Below are positions 26,937 to 36,469 of a stretch of 64,000 bases of DNA, in pieces (the first letter of the stretch is position 1; each line of letters starts with the position of its first letter). The stretch is from Christiangramia crocea (GTDB lineage: Bacteria > Bacteroidota > Bacteroidia > Flavobacteriales > Flavobacteriaceae): positions 1-64,000 of the forward strand of contig NZ_JAJSON010000018.1 in NCBI RefSeq assembly GCF_022410465.1. The letters are read 5' to 3'. Under the pieces are notes generated by a model. The model did not search any database, was not told where the DNA came from, and worked only from the letters and a program-made list of their open reading frames with translations. The position numbers and the translations under genes are program-made.

Positions 26937-28187
26937 TTAAATTTTAATTGTTACACCAAGACCAGGAATAAATGCGCTGGATTTATAGGTTCCTTCAAAA
27001 GGCACATTCTCACCATTCTCTTCGTAATAATCATAAGACTCATTGATCTCTTCAAAACGGCTATAAAGGAAAGAAGCATCTATGGCAACCTTATCGGTCA
27101 CATTTATAGAAAGCCCCCCTGTAAAGTTACTGGAGTCGTTTCTCGGAGTCTCAGGCGCAAAATAACCAGACTGCACCGGAGATTCATCAAAGTAGTAACC
27201 GGCCCTTAGGGTAAAGGTCTCATTTGCGATATACTGAAGTCCGAACCTGTATATAGAAGCATCTTTATAGTTTCTTGGGTTTTCAGAATCGGGGATATTG
27301 GGATTTGCGAAATCCACATCAAGTGATTCGTACACATCCCAGAAAGTACGGTTGTAATCGAAAGCAAAAAGCCATTTCTCATCCAACTGATAGGAAACAC
27401 CTACGCTTAGCTCAGCCGGAAGAGGTAATTCAGCATCGAAAGTAGTGTCTTGAAAAGGAGTGAGTGGCGAATTTGGAACATTTTCGAAATCGGCATCTCC
27501 ATCTTCGGCTTTCACAATGATCTCTGAACGGTAATTAACACCAATTCGTAAACTATCAACAGGACTCCACATGGCTCCTGCTGACCACCCCCAGGCGCTA
27601 ACCCCTGAAGCATCTACAGTCACATTACTTCTATTCCCTTCAAGATCGGTAAGGCTTCTGGTAAGGTTTCTATTAAAATTAACGGAACCACTTACATAAA
27701 TAGGCCCACCACCAATTGAAAGATTATCCGTGATCTTATATGAACCAAGTGCCTGAACATAGATAGCGGCAAGTTCAATATCATTTACCAGGTGAGATCC
27801 TGCCCAGTCCTTTTCCCAGGCAACAGAGCTACCATAAGGAGTATAAGCTGCAAGACCCACACTAAACTTCTCACTTAATTTATAGGAAAAATATGCATAG
27901 AAAGGAGTACCCACAGGACTATCGGTCCTTGCCATCTGACCAAACTCTTCATTCTGCCATACCACATCAGAGAAAACAGCGCTCACCCCAACCGCAGCAT
28001 TGATCTTATTTTCCAGGAACACCAGTCCGGCAGGGTTAAAAAAGGCCAGTTCAGCATTATTCACCACTGCAACTCCTGTATGCCCCATAGCAAGTCCGCG
28101 CTGACCCTGCAGACTTACCCTGTAACCACCGGCATAGGTAACCGCTGTAGCCAAAGCAAACAGGCCAAGTAAAAATAGTCTTTTCAT
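26937..28187 (-). CDS. FadL/TodX (OmpP1) family outer membrane transporter
   Basis: A 416-residue outer membrane beta-barrel for hydrophobic substrates. A signal peptide (residues 1-19, LFLLGLFALATAVTYAG) is followed by the FadL-type hatch start GYRVSLQGQRGLAMGHTGVAVVNNAELAFFNPAGLVFL, which matches the family's NPAG motif. The rest alternates aromatic barrel strands. Likely imports long-chain fatty acids or other hydrophobic compounds. First gene of a two-gene operon with the GDSL lipoprotein and preceded by a consensus promoter. Confidence 0.94.
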   Translation of the reverse strand: MKRLFLLGLFALATAVTYAGGYRVSLQGQRGLAMGHTGVAVVNNAELAFFNPAGLVFLENKINAAVGVSAVFSDVVWQNEEFGQMARTDSPVGTPFYAYFSYKLSEKFSVGLAAYTPYGSSVAWEKDWAGSHLVNDIELAAIYVQALGSYKITDNLSIGGGPIYVSGSVNFNRNLTRSLTDLEGNRSNVTVDASGVSAWGWSAGAMWSPVDSLRIGVNYRSEIIVKAEDGDADFENVPNSPLTPFQDTTFDAELPLPAELSVGVSYQLDEKWLFAFDYNRTFWDVYESLDVDFANPNIPDSENPRNYKDASIYRFGLQYIANETFTLRAGYYFDESPVQSGYFAPETPRNDSSNFTGGLSINVTDKVAIDASFLYSRFEEINESYDYYEENGENVPFEGTYKSSAFIPGLGVTIKI

Positions 28188-28231
28188 AATTAAATTTGGA
28201 TTATATTTTATATGTCTTAAAATGCACGCGT

Positions 28232-28261
28232 CAAAATTAGCATAAAATAGAGATTATGCAA
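28232..28261 (-). promoter_or_regulatory. Promoter of the FadL/GDSL operon
   Basis: On the minus strand TTG (28261-28259), 19 bases, TAATTTTG (28239-28232): a full consensus match. It predicts a leader of about 35-40 bases before the FadL start. Confidence 0.7.
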
Positions 28262-28308
28262 CAAATCGCCGAAGATTATTATGCATACATAATAAATTTA
28301 GAAAGATT

Positions 28309-29070
28309 TTAAACAAATCGGATTACTGCCTCGTGAAAGTCCTCCATATTTTCAGCATGCACCCAGTGACCTGCATTTTTTATTTTGATAAATTCAGCGT
28401 TCGGAAATTGTTTTTTTATAGCGGGATGATCCTGGGCAGTAATATAATTAGAATTCTCTCCTTTTATAAAAACCGCAGGTCCATCAAAACTCAACTCTTC
28501 AGACAGAGCTTCCCCAACATTCTCGATATTCGCTTTAAGAGCATCAAGATTGAGTTTTAATGAAAGTTGATTTTTGGTTTTCCAGTAAAGATTCTTAAGA
28601 AGGAACAACCTTACGCCTTTTTCAGGAATATACTCTTTTAAAAAATCTTCCGCATCCCCCCTGGAAGTGAGCTTAGCCTCATCCAGAGCGGTGAGTCCTT
28701 TCAGTATCTGCTGATGGTGAGGAGCATAATATTTTGGAGAGATATCCACCACTATTAGCTTCTCAACCAGACCTTCATTCTCACAGGCGGTGAGCATTGC
28801 TGTTTTTCCACCCATGGAATGCCCGAGTAGAATGATATCCTGCAGGCCATGGGAATCACAGTATTCTCTTATATCCTTAGCCATCAGCTCATAAGAGAAT
28901 TCATCACTATGCGGACTTTTTCCATGATTTCTCTGATCTATAAGATGGACCTCGAAACCATCTTTGGCAAATTGCTTTCCTAAGGTCTTCCAGTTATCGC
29001 TCATCCCAAGAAAGCCATGCAGAATAAGGAACGACTTCCCTTCTCCAAGGATTACAGAGTGTAATTCCAT
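28309..29070 (-). CDS. Alpha/beta hydrolase, YbfF-like esterase
   Basis: A 253-residue alpha/beta hydrolase. The oxyanion HGFLGMSDNW segment (from H18), the nucleophile elbow GHSMGG (Ser85), an acid residue in VDISP or the later IKGENSNYI segment, and the catalytic His in GHWVHAE make a complete triad. Similar to E. coli YbfF, an acyl-CoA or short ester hydrolase. No signal peptide, so cytoplasmic. It begins one base after pdxJ and is co-transcribed with it. Confidence 0.9.
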   Translation of the reverse strand: MELHSVILGEGKSFLILHGFLGMSDNWKTLGKQFAKDGFEVHLIDQRNHGKSPHSDEFSYELMAKDIREYCDSHGLQDIILLGHSMGGKTAMLTACENEGLVEKLIVVDISPKYYAPHHQQILKGLTALDEAKLTSRGDAEDFLKEYIPEKGVRLFLLKNLYWKTKNQLSLKLNLDALKANIENVGEALSEELSFDGPAVFIKGENSNYITAQDHPAIKKQFPNAEFIKIKNAGHWVHAENMEDFHEAVIRFV

Positions 29071-29071
29071 A

Positions 29072-29785
29072 TTATTTCAAAAGTTTTAAGTATTGTTGGA
29101 TAGTTTTTTGAAGTCCTAGATAAAGAGCTTCCGAAATGAGGGCATGGCCAATGGAAACTTCAGCCAGATGAGGAACATTTTCCTTAAAATATTTTATATT
29201 CTTCAAGGATAGATCATGCCCGGCATTTACCTCCAGCCCCAGTTTATGAGCGAGTTCAGCACATCTGGCATAAGGTTTTACCGCTTCCATATCTCCTTGA
29301 GCATAACCTACGGCAAAACTTTCAGTGTAAAGTTCTATTCTATCTGTACCTGTTTTTGTCGCACCTTCTATCATTTTCAGGTCTGGATCTACAAATATGG
29401 AAGTACGGACACCATTGGACTTGAATTCTGAAATAACCTCCTCTAAATATTCCTTATGCACTAAGGTGTCCCAACCGGAATTTGAGGTTATCGCATTCTC
29501 TGCATCGGGCACCAGAGTAACCTGGGCAGGTTTCACCTCTAAGACAAGATCTATAAATTGTTGTATGGGTTTTCCCTCTATATTGAATTCGGTGGTAAGG
29601 ATCGGTTTGAGCTCCCGGACATCCGAATACCGGATATGCCTCTCATCAGGCCTAGGGTGCACGGTAATACCTTCAGCCCCAAAAGCTTCTATATTCCTGG
29701 CAGCTTCCAGCACATTAGGCATGTCTCCTCCGCGTGCATTCCTGAGAGTGGCAATTTTATTGATATTTACACTTAATTTGGTCAT
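29072..29785 (-). CDS. pdxJ: Pyridoxine 5'-phosphate synthase
   Basis: Condenses 1-deoxy-D-xylulose 5-phosphate with 3-amino-2-oxopropyl phosphate to form pyridoxine phosphate, the last carbon-skeleton step of DXP-dependent vitamin B6 synthesis. The 237-residue TIM barrel has the N-terminal [16 protein letters not shown], the [13 protein letters not shown] active-site loop, [16 protein letters not shown], and the C-terminal [17 protein letters not shown]. All conserved regions are present. A consensus promoter lies upstream. B6 supply fits the PLP enzymes elsewhere in the window. Confidence 0.97.
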   Translation of the reverse strand: MTKLSVNINKIATLRNARGGDMPNVLEAARNIEAFGAEGITVHPRPDERHIRYSDVRELKPILTTEFNIEGKPIQQFIDLVLEVKPAQVTLVPDAENAITSNSGWDTLVHKEYLEEVISEFKSNGVRTSIFVDPDLKMIEGATKTGTDRIELYTESFAVGYAQGDMEAVKPYARCAELAHKLGLEVNAGHDLSLKNIKYFKENVPHLAEVSIGHALISEALYLGLQKTIQQYLKLLK

Positions 29786-29804
29786 TTTTACTTCCTTTTA
29801 TTAA

Positions 29805-29832
29805 CAAAAATACAAAGAGCTGCCTGCTTCAA
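29805..29832 (-). promoter_or_regulatory. pdxJ promoter
   Basis: On the minus strand TTG (29832-29830), 17 bases, TATTTTTG (29812-29805). The -7 box is perfect and sits 19 bases from the pdxJ start codon. Confidence 0.68.
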
Positions 29833-29874
29833 TGAATTTTATTTTGATTAATTTGCAGAAAAGGAGTTAAGACA

Positions 29875-30531
29875 ATGAGTTTGAAAGAACATATATTGAA
29901 TGACGTTGGAATATTGAGCCTTTCGGAAAAGGTTGGTGATATTCAAAAACTTTTCAACCAGCTGACCTATACTCATTTGCCGGTTGGAAATGAAGGTCTT
30001 TTTGTTGGATGCATCTCAGAGAATGATATCAGGTGTTTTGAGAATGAAAAGACCCTTGATGACTACGGCTATGCTCTGGAGGCATTTTATGTTAAGGAAA
30101 GTAATTACTGGCTTGACAGCCTGGAAGCTTTTGCCCAGAACAATTCGAATATATTACCCGTCCTGGACGAGGATAATAAATACCTGGGATATGTTGAGCT
30201 GAACGAAATGATCTCTCTTTTTAAAGAGACACCATTTCTTCATGAGCCCGGAAATATTCTGATAATCGAAAAGGCATTCAAGGATTTCACTTTTGGGGAA
30301 ATCAGCCAGATAGTTGAATCTCACAATGCACATTTACTGGGTTCTTTCGTGTCTAAGATCGAAAACGATATGGCAGAGATCACCCTTAAGATCACTCCGT
30401 CCGGAATGAATGAAATTATTCAGTCTTTCAGAAGATACGGATATATCATCATCTCTGAACACCAGGAAGACACGTTCAACAAAAACCTGAAAGACCGGTC
30501 AAAATATCTGGACAAATACCTGAACATATAA
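29875..30531 (+). CDS. CBS-domain protein
   Basis: A 218-residue protein with a pair of CBS motifs in the first 125 residues (FNQLTYTHLPVGNEGLFVGCISENDIR and FAQNNSNILPVLDEDNKYLGYVELNEM). A C-terminal region follows with an ACT-like look (HLLGSFVSKIENDMAEITLKIT). CBS pairs bind adenine nucleotides, which suggests an energy or nucleotide sensor. It is three bases upstream of nadK in an apparent operon, a pairing seen in other Bacteroidota, so a role in tuning NAD(P) metabolism is plausible but unproven. Confidence 0.9.
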   Translation: MSLKEHILNDVGILSLSEKVGDIQKLFNQLTYTHLPVGNEGLFVGCISENDIRCFENEKTLDDYGYALEAFYVKESNYWLDSLEAFAQNNSNILPVLDEDNKYLGYVELNEMISLFKETPFLHEPGNILIIEKAFKDFTFGEISQIVESHNAHLLGSFVSKIENDMAEITLKITPSGMNEIIQSFRRYGYIIISEHQEDTFNKNLKDRSKYLDKYLNI

Positions 30532-30534
30532 TCT

Positions 30535-31419
30535 ATGAAAATAGGCATCTACGGTCAGTTTTATCATGCTAACGCCGCACAGTATATAGGCCAGTTACTA
30601 GAACTTTTAAATCAAAAAAACGTAGAAGTTCTTATAGAAGAGGATTTCCTGGAACTCATTCACAGCAACAAGACCATAGACAAGGATTATGAGCGTTTTA
30701 GCGCCTTTGAAGAACTAGATAATTCATTCGATCTTTTCTTTTGCATTGGCGGGGATGGAACTATCCTGAAATCCATAAATTATATTCGTAATTTAAATAT
30801 TCCAATTGTAGGAATTAATACCGGAAGGCTAGGCTTCCTGGCAACTATCCAAAAGGAACAGATAAAAAGTACCCTGGATGAGATCCTGGAAAAAAAATTC
30901 AGCCTCTCTCCCAGATCGGTTCTAACCCTGAAAACCAATCCGAAAAATTTTGATCCTGTCTTTTCCCATATCGCCCTGAATGAAATTGCTGTAAGCAGAA
31001 AGAACACCACCTCCATGATCACAGTAGATACCTGGCTGGATGACCAGTACCTGACCTCATACTGGGCTGACGGGCTTATAATTTCAACCCCCACAGGGTC
31101 TACAGGATACTCTTTGAGCTGTGGCGGACCGGTGATCACACCCGATGCCGATTCTCTTGTGATCACCCCTATTGCCCCACACAATTTGAATGCAAGACCT
31201 CTTGTAATTAAAGATCATACAACTATAAAATTAAAAGTTTCGGGAAGGGAAAGTGACCATTTGGTCTCAATGGACTCCCGCATCGCCACTTTAGAGAACG
31301 ATACCGAAATCATCATACAGAAAGCACCCTACACTATAAATTTTGTGGAACTACAGGAAGATAGTTTTTTGAACACTCTTCGAAAAAAACTGCTATGGGG
31401 TGAAGACAAGCGCAACTAA
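30535..31419 (+). CDS. nadK: NAD kinase
   Basis: Phosphorylates NAD+ to NADP+. It has 294 residues, the usual length. The catalytic GGDGT motif is at 72-76 (FCIGGDGTILKSINYIR), followed by IVGINTGRLGFLA, the conserved STPTGSTGYSLSCGGPVI and the ITPIAPHNLNARPLV segment. The ATG lies three bases after the CBS gene stop, so the two are co-transcribed. Cytoplasmic. Confidence 0.98.
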   Translation: MKIGIYGQFYHANAAQYIGQLLELLNQKNVEVLIEEDFLELIHSNKTIDKDYERFSAFEELDNSFDLFFCIGGDGTILKSINYIRNLNIPIVGINTGRLGFLATIQKEQIKSTLDEILEKKFSLSPRSVLTLKTNPKNFDPVFSHIALNEIAVSRKNTTSMITVDTWLDDQYLTSYWADGLIISTPTGSTGYSLSCGGPVITPDADSLVITPIAPHNLNARPLVIKDHTTIKLKVSGRESDHLVSMDSRIATLENDTEIIIQKAPYTINFVELQEDSFLNTLRKKLLWGEDKRN

Positions 31420-31473
31420 GCAATAAAAGCTTCCAAAAAGTGTTTATACCTATGTACAAATCTGCTCAAATTA

Positions 31474-31502
31474 TTGCAGAGCAAACAGAATTGTTATATT
31501 TG
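31474..31502 (+). promoter_or_regulatory. Promoter of the porG-uppS-bamA-ompH operon
   Basis: TTG (31474-31476), 18 bases, TATATTTG (31495-31502): full consensus. The box ends 17 bases before the porG ATG, predicting a leader of roughly ten bases. Confidence 0.75.
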
Positions 31503-31519
31503 CAAACTTTTGAAAACCT

Positions 31520-32218
31520 ATGAGGTACATAATTGCATTTGTAGTGATGGCATTTTTTACATCAAGCACATACTCACAACAGGTTGAAGTAGGGGCTTTT
31601 GCCGGAGGTGCAAACTTTATTGGGGATGTTGGGCGTACCAACTATATATTACCTAATACTCCAGTTGGTGGTGTTATCGCTAAATGGAACCGAAGTACCC
31701 GGCATGCATTAAGGCTTACATTATTATATGCTGAAATTTCTGCCGACGACACAAAGTCCGATGATACAAGGAGACAGCAACGCGGTTATTCATTTGAGAA
31801 TACCATAGCCGAAGCCTCATTAGGTATAGAATTCAATTTCTGGGAATACGACCTTTCAGAAGCTCTGCCACAAACCTCCCCGTACCTTTATACAGGGATA
31901 ACTTACTTTAGGGCAGACCATCTCTGGTTAAAGAACGGAAGAGGCGGCAACCTGGTCAACCAGGGAACCAACTGGTCTTTTGCGATCCCCATGGTGATGG
32001 GTTATAAGGAAGCGGTAACCGAAAATATTATCGCCGCCTTTGAAATAGGTGCACGATATACCTTTACCGATAACCTGGACGGCAGCTGGCCGGAAGAATA
32101 TCTGGACAGAAGAGATCCTGACAGAGAATTTGGAAACAGGAATACTAATGACTGGTATATGTTTACCGGCTTAACTTTAACATTTACATTTGGGCGCAAG
32201 CCTTGTTATTGCTTTTAA
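31520..32218 (+). CDS. porG: PorG-like (DUF6089) type IX secretion protein
   Basis: A 232-residue outer membrane protein with a signal peptide (residues 1-19, ending TYSQQ) and a barrel of the DUF6089 family: VEVGAFAGGANFIGDVGRTNYI, FNFWEYDLS, SPYLYTGITYFR and the C-terminal DWYMFTGLTLTFTFG. Family placement and gene order (directly upstream of uppS, bamA and two ompH genes, as in Porphyromonas gingivalis PorG/PG0189 to PG0193) support PorG, a type IX secretion component linked to the PorK/N ring. Symbol given on gene order as well as sequence. Confidence 0.82.
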   Translation: MRYIIAFVVMAFFTSSTYSQQVEVGAFAGGANFIGDVGRTNYILPNTPVGGVIAKWNRSTRHALRLTLLYAEISADDTKSDDTRRQQRGYSFENTIAEASLGIEFNFWEYDLSEALPQTSPYLYTGITYFRADHLWLKNGRGGNLVNQGTNWSFAIPMVMGYKEAVTENIIAAFEIGARYTFTDNLDGSWPEEYLDRRDPDREFGNRNTNDWYMFTGLTLTFTFGRKPCYCF

Positions 32219-32959
32219 ATGAATTATAAAGACAATATAAACCTTGATAAACTCCCTGCTCATATAGCCATTATCATGGACGGGAATGGCCGCTGGGCTA
32301 AACAAAAAGGTTTACTAAGAGCTTCAGGCCACGAGGAAGGCACTAAGGCAGTAAGGGATGTTGTTGAAGGTTGTGCCGAAATAGGTGTGAAAAATCTTAC
32401 ACTTTATGCATTTTCTACCGAAAACTGGAACCGGCCTAAACTTGAGGTTGATACCCTGATGAGGCTTCTGGTATCTTCCCTGAAAAAGGAGATCAAGACT
32501 CTTATGGATAATGACATAAGGCTTAATTCCATTGGCAATATCTCCAGTCTTCCGAAAAAAGCCCGAAGGGAACTTCAGGACGTGATAGACAAAACCGCAA
32601 ATAATTCCCGAATGGTTCTAAGCCTCGCTCTCAGCTATGGAAGCAGGGAAGAACTTACTAATTGCATAAGGCAAATAGCAAACAAGGTAAAAAGTGAAGA
32701 ATTAAACCCAGATGCAGTTGATGAATCGGTTATAAATGAGCATCTTTACACCCGAAATTTACCAGACGTGGATCTTTTGATCCGCACTAGTGGTGAACAG
32801 CGCATTAGCAATTTCCTATTATGGCAAATTGCCTATGCCGAATTGTATTTTACGAAAATCTTATGGCCGGATTTTAGAAGAAATGATCTTTTTGAAGCCA
32901 TATACAACTATCAAAACAGAGAAAGAAGATTTGGAAAAACAAGTGAGCAACTCAGTTAG
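32219..32959 (+). CDS. uppS: Isoprenyl transferase (undecaprenyl diphosphate synthase)
   Basis: Builds the C55 polyprenyl carrier used for peptidoglycan and O-antigen. 246 residues, with catalytic Asp21 in IIMDGNGRWA, then TLYAFSTENWNRP, SYGSREE and the C-terminal DLLIRTSGEQRISNFLLWQIAYAEL. It starts directly after the porG stop codon and is followed by bamA after seven bases. Cytoplasmic, membrane-associated. Confidence 0.97.
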   Translation: MNYKDNINLDKLPAHIAIIMDGNGRWAKQKGLLRASGHEEGTKAVRDVVEGCAEIGVKNLTLYAFSTENWNRPKLEVDTLMRLLVSSLKKEIKTLMDNDIRLNSIGNISSLPKKARRELQDVIDKTANNSRMVLSLALSYGSREELTNCIRQIANKVKSEELNPDAVDESVINEHLYTRNLPDVDLLIRTSGEQRISNFLLWQIAYAELYFTKILWPDFRRNDLFEAIYNYQNRERRFGKTSEQLS

Positions 32960-32966
32960 TGCATCC

Positions 32967-35594
32967 ATGACAAAAAAGATATTTACACTCTTTGCGATTT
33001 GTTTCATATTCAGTATAGCTGCAAAAGCACAGGACCTACCCCTCGGAGATTCAAAAAAATATACCATAGGCGACATCAAGGTCACAGGGACAACTACCTA
33101 TAACGAAAGCACCGTTATAGCTTATACTGGCTTAAAGGAGGGAGATGAAATATATATTCCCGGTGATAAATTAAGTTCGATTATCAAAAAATTATGGGAG
33201 CTTGATCTATTTAGCGACATCAATTTCTACATCACCAATGTGGAAGGGAATGTTGCGGATCTCGAACTTGAGATCAGGGAAGTTCCCGTTCTTAATCAGG
33301 TTAAGTTCACCGGCCTGAAAAAAAAGAGCAAAAGAGATGAGCTTATCGATGAGAACAATCTTAAGTCTGGCGTCAAGGTCACAGAAAACCTTCTTACCAC
33401 CACAAAGAATTATATCGAGAACAAGTATAGAAAAGAAGGCTATTTTAATGCAAAAGTTGCTATAAGGACTTCTGAATTTACCGACACGACGGGTACCGCC
33501 TCCAATAAAGTAAATATGGTGGTAGATGTTAATACCGGGGATCGCGTAAAGATCTCAGATATAGAATTCATTGGTAACGAAAAGCTTTCGGAAGGAAAGC
33601 TTAGACGACAAATGAAGAACACAAAACAAAAGAACCTGTTCCGTTTCTGGAAACGCTCCAAGTTTGTTAGATCAGATTATCAGGAGGACAGGGAAGCAGT
33701 TATTGACAAATACAAAGAACTAGGCTACAGAGATGCCCGGATCACTTCAGACACGCTTATAAAAAAGGATGAAGAGACTATCGCACTGGAGCTTAAAATA
33801 GAAGAAGGGAACCAGTACTATGTTGGAAATATAGATTTTCTTGGAAATTCGGCATATACCGATGCAACTCTGGACAGAGTACTTGGCCTTAACAAAGGTG
33901 ACATATATAATGGTGTTCTTATCGAGGAACGTGTAATGGGAAGAGAACCCAACAAAACTTCGGTAGCAAATCTTTATCAGAACAACGGTTATCTTTTCTC
34001 TAATATCGATCTTGTTGAAACCAATGTCTATAATGACACCATCGATTTTGAAATAAGGATCGTTGAAGGTAAGGAAGCCTATTTCGATGAGATAAGGGTT
34101 ACAGGAAACGAAAAGACCAAAGATCATGTGATTTACCGGGAAATGAGAACAAAACCCGGCCAGAAATACAGTCAGGAAGCTGTGGTAGCTACTGTTAGGG
34201 AACTTGGTCAGTTAGGGTTCTTTGACGCGGAACAGCTGGAACCAAAATTCATAGAACCAGATCCGCAGGCAGGAACGCTTAGCCTTGAATATCCCGTGGT
34301 AGAATCCGGATCCAGCCAGATTGAACTGCAGGGAGGTTATGGAGGCGGAGGCTTCATAGGTACCCTGGGACTATCTTTTAACAATTTCTCTATCCAGGGG
34401 CTTTTTGACAAAGATGCTTACCAGCCGATTCCGATGGGAGACGGACAAACCTTATCATTAAGAGCTCAGGCAAGTACGTTCTACCAAACTTACAGTCTAT
34501 CATTCAGGGAACCATGGCTGGGAGGAAAAAGACCGGTGAGTCTTTCCACTTCTTTTAGCTACACAAGACAGTTCCTGTTCGATTATATAAACAGGGAAGC
34601 CGACAAAAGCCGGAGTTTCGACATTCTTGGTGTAAGCGTTGGTCTTGCAAAAAGACTGACGTCTCCAGACCAGTTCGTAACAGTTTCTAACTCTGTTGGA
34701 TTCCAGCGTTATGATCTAAACAATTATAACACCGGTTTATTCACCTTTGGAAATGGATTCTCTAATAACCTTTACTATCAGTTAGGCATAACCAGGGATA
34801 ACACCTATATAAACCCGATCTTCCCTACAGGAGGTTCGAAATTTGCATTTACAGCAAAATTAACACCTCCCTACTCCTTGTGGAATGGGGTGGACTATGA
34901 AAACCTTGAGAATCTTGATGAGTACCAGCTGAGAGATGAAAACGGAAACCTGATTGATAATAATGGCAACAGGGTAAGTCCTGAGAACTCTGTTCCGGAT
35001 ACTCAAAAGGTAGATCAGAAGAAATACAACTGGCTGGAGTTCTATAAGGTTAAATTCGCCGGAACCTGGTACACTAATCTGGCAAGCTTTGGACCGAGTA
35101 GCAACCTTGTTTTGAGAACACATGCTGAATATGGTTTCCTTGGATCCTATAACAGCGCAAGAGGAGTACCTCCTTTTGAGCGTTTCTATGTGGGTGGTGA
35201 TGGCCTTGGCGCCTATAGCTTGGATGGACGAGAAACCATTCAGTTAAGAGGTTACCCGAATCAGTCAATTGTACCTATAGACAGACCGGCAAACTCCAGG
35301 GATGATGGAGCAGTTATTTACAACAAATATTCTTTGGAATTAAGGTTCCCGATAACTTTAAAGCCAGCTGCTTCTATCTATGCACTGTCATTTTTAGAGG
35401 CAGGTGCCTCTTATGACAACTTTCGGGATTACAATCCGTTTCAGTTAAGTAGATCTGCAGGTGTGGGATTAAGAATTTTTATGCCTACCTTCGGATTACT
35501 GGGAATTGATTTTGGATATGGATTCGACCCAATAGTAGGTCAACAGGGTCCAAATGGATGGGAAACACACTTTATCATTGGCCAGCAATTTTAA
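32967..35594 (+). CDS. bamA: Outer membrane protein assembly factor BamA
   Basis: Core of the BAM complex that inserts beta-barrels in the outer membrane. The true start is the ATG at 32967, giving 875 residues with a signal peptide (KKIFTLFAICFIFSIAAKAQ). Upstream in-frame residues overlap uppS and are not signal-like. About five POTRA domains follow (repeated motifs such as GDIKVTGTTTYNESTVIAYTGLKEGD, NIDFLGNSAYTDATLDRVLGLNKGD, EIRVTGNEKTKDHVIYREMR). The surface-antigen barrel ends FIIGQQF, the aromatic terminal residue recognised by BAM. Confidence 0.97.
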   Translation: MTKKIFTLFAICFIFSIAAKAQDLPLGDSKKYTIGDIKVTGTTTYNESTVIAYTGLKEGDEIYIPGDKLSSIIKKLWELDLFSDINFYITNVEGNVADLELEIREVPVLNQVKFTGLKKKSKRDELIDENNLKSGVKVTENLLTTTKNYIENKYRKEGYFNAKVAIRTSEFTDTTGTASNKVNMVVDVNTGDRVKISDIEFIGNEKLSEGKLRRQMKNTKQKNLFRFWKRSKFVRSDYQEDREAVIDKYKELGYRDARITSDTLIKKDEETIALELKIEEGNQYYVGNIDFLGNSAYTDATLDRVLGLNKGDIYNGVLIEERVMGREPNKTSVANLYQNNGYLFSNIDLVETNVYNDTIDFEIRIVEGKEAYFDEIRVTGNEKTKDHVIYREMRTKPGQKYSQEAVVATVRELGQLGFFDAEQLEPKFIEPDPQAGTLSLEYPVVESGSSQIELQGGYGGGGFIGTLGLSFNNFSIQGLFDKDAYQPIPMGDGQTLSLRAQASTFYQTYSLSFREPWLGGKRPVSLSTSFSYTRQFLFDYINREADKSRSFDILGVSVGLAKRLTSPDQFVTVSNSVGFQRYDLNNYNTGLFTFGNGFSNNLYYQLGITRDNTYINPIFPTGGSKFAFTAKLTPPYSLWNGVDYENLENLDEYQLRDENGNLIDNNGNRVSPENSVPDTQKVDQKKYNWLEFYKVKFAGTWYTNLASFGPSSNLVLRTHAEYGFLGSYNSARGVPPFERFYVGGDGLGAYSLDGRETIQLRGYPNQSIVPIDRPANSRDDGAVIYNKYSLELRFPITLKPAASIYALSFLEAGASYDNFRDYNPFQLSRSAGVGLRIFMPTFGLLGIDFGYGFDPIVGQQGPNGWETHFIIGQQF

Positions 35595-35626
35595 TTTGGC
35601 ATGATATTTTCTATATTCGATTTAGA

Positions 35627-36436
35627 ATGAAAAAAAGAATATTTTCCATAGTAGCAATTTTAGCCATCAGCCTTACTTCGGTCGTGGCCCAAAAAAGTAT
35701 CAGGCTGGGTTATATTGATATGGAATATATTCTTGAAAACGTTCCCGAATACCAGGAAGCCACTCAGCAACTTGAAAACAGGGTCCAGGAATGGAAGGCT
35801 GAAGCCGAGACCAGAATGAGAAAGGTGAAGGAAATGAGGAACAGCCTGGATAATGAAAGAGCACTTCTTACCAAAGAACTTATTGAAGAACGGGAGGAAG
35901 AAATTTCCTATATGGAGCAACAGGCACTGGAATATCAGCAAAACAGGTTCGGCCCTAATGGAGATTATATCATCCAGAAAAAACAACTGGTAAGGCCAAT
36001 CCAGGATCAGGTTTTTAGTGCAGTTCAACAAATAGCCGAAAACCGTAACCTTGATTTCGTTTTTGACCGTACGGCCGATATTGGAATGATCTATGCAGAC
36101 CAACAGTATGATGTAAGCGAACTGGTTCTTAGAACGATCAAGAGAACAGCAAATCGCGAGCAGCTTGAAAGCAAAGAAGAAATCACTGAAATGGAGAAAG
36201 CCGAAGAACGAACTCCTGAACAGGAAGATGCCATAACCGAAAGAGAGCGACTGGTGGAAGAAAGAAAAAATGAAAGAGAAGCATATATTGAGGAGAAGAA
36301 AAGGGAAAGAGATTCAATAAAAGCTGCCAGACAAAAAGAATTCGAAGAAAGAAGACAAAAGATTCTTGCAGAAAGAGAAAGGAAAAGAGATTCCATCTTA
36401 AAAGCAAGAGAAAAGAAGAACGATACAATAAACTAA
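35627..36436 (+). CDS. OmpH/Skp-family chaperone, long form with charged tail
   Basis: Start at the ATG at 35627, giving 269 residues with a signal peptide (RIFSIVAILAISLTSVVAQ). The OmpH/Skp domain spans about residues 25-185 (IRLGYIDMEYILENVPEYQEATQQLENRVQEWK, FVFDRTADIGMIYADQQYDVSE). The last 80 residues are an Arg/Lys/Glu-rich predicted coil not found in the second OmpH. Skp-type proteins escort unfolded barrels through the periplasm to BAM, which fits its place right after bamA. The extra tail may extend the tentacle, which is inference. Confidence 0.93.
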   Translation: MKKRIFSIVAILAISLTSVVAQKSIRLGYIDMEYILENVPEYQEATQQLENRVQEWKAEAETRMRKVKEMRNSLDNERALLTKELIEEREEEISYMEQQALEYQQNRFGPNGDYIIQKKQLVRPIQDQVFSAVQQIAENRNLDFVFDRTADIGMIYADQQYDVSELVLRTIKRTANREQLESKEEITEMEKAEERTPEQEDAITERERLVEERKNEREAYIEEKKRERDSIKAARQKEFEERRQKILAERERKRDSILKAREKKNDTIN

Positions 36437-36469
36437 ATTTTTTAAACCTTAAACTTAACGACGATTAAA

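Noticed and set aside
32790-32966. A longer N-terminus for BamA beginning inside uppS
   Set aside because: The ATG at 32967 leads directly into a proper signal peptide; the upstream residues are simply another frame of uppS.
35558-35626. A longer N-terminus for the first OmpH overlapping bamA
   Set aside because: The ATG at 35627 starts a standard signal peptide and the upstream part is bamA in another frame.
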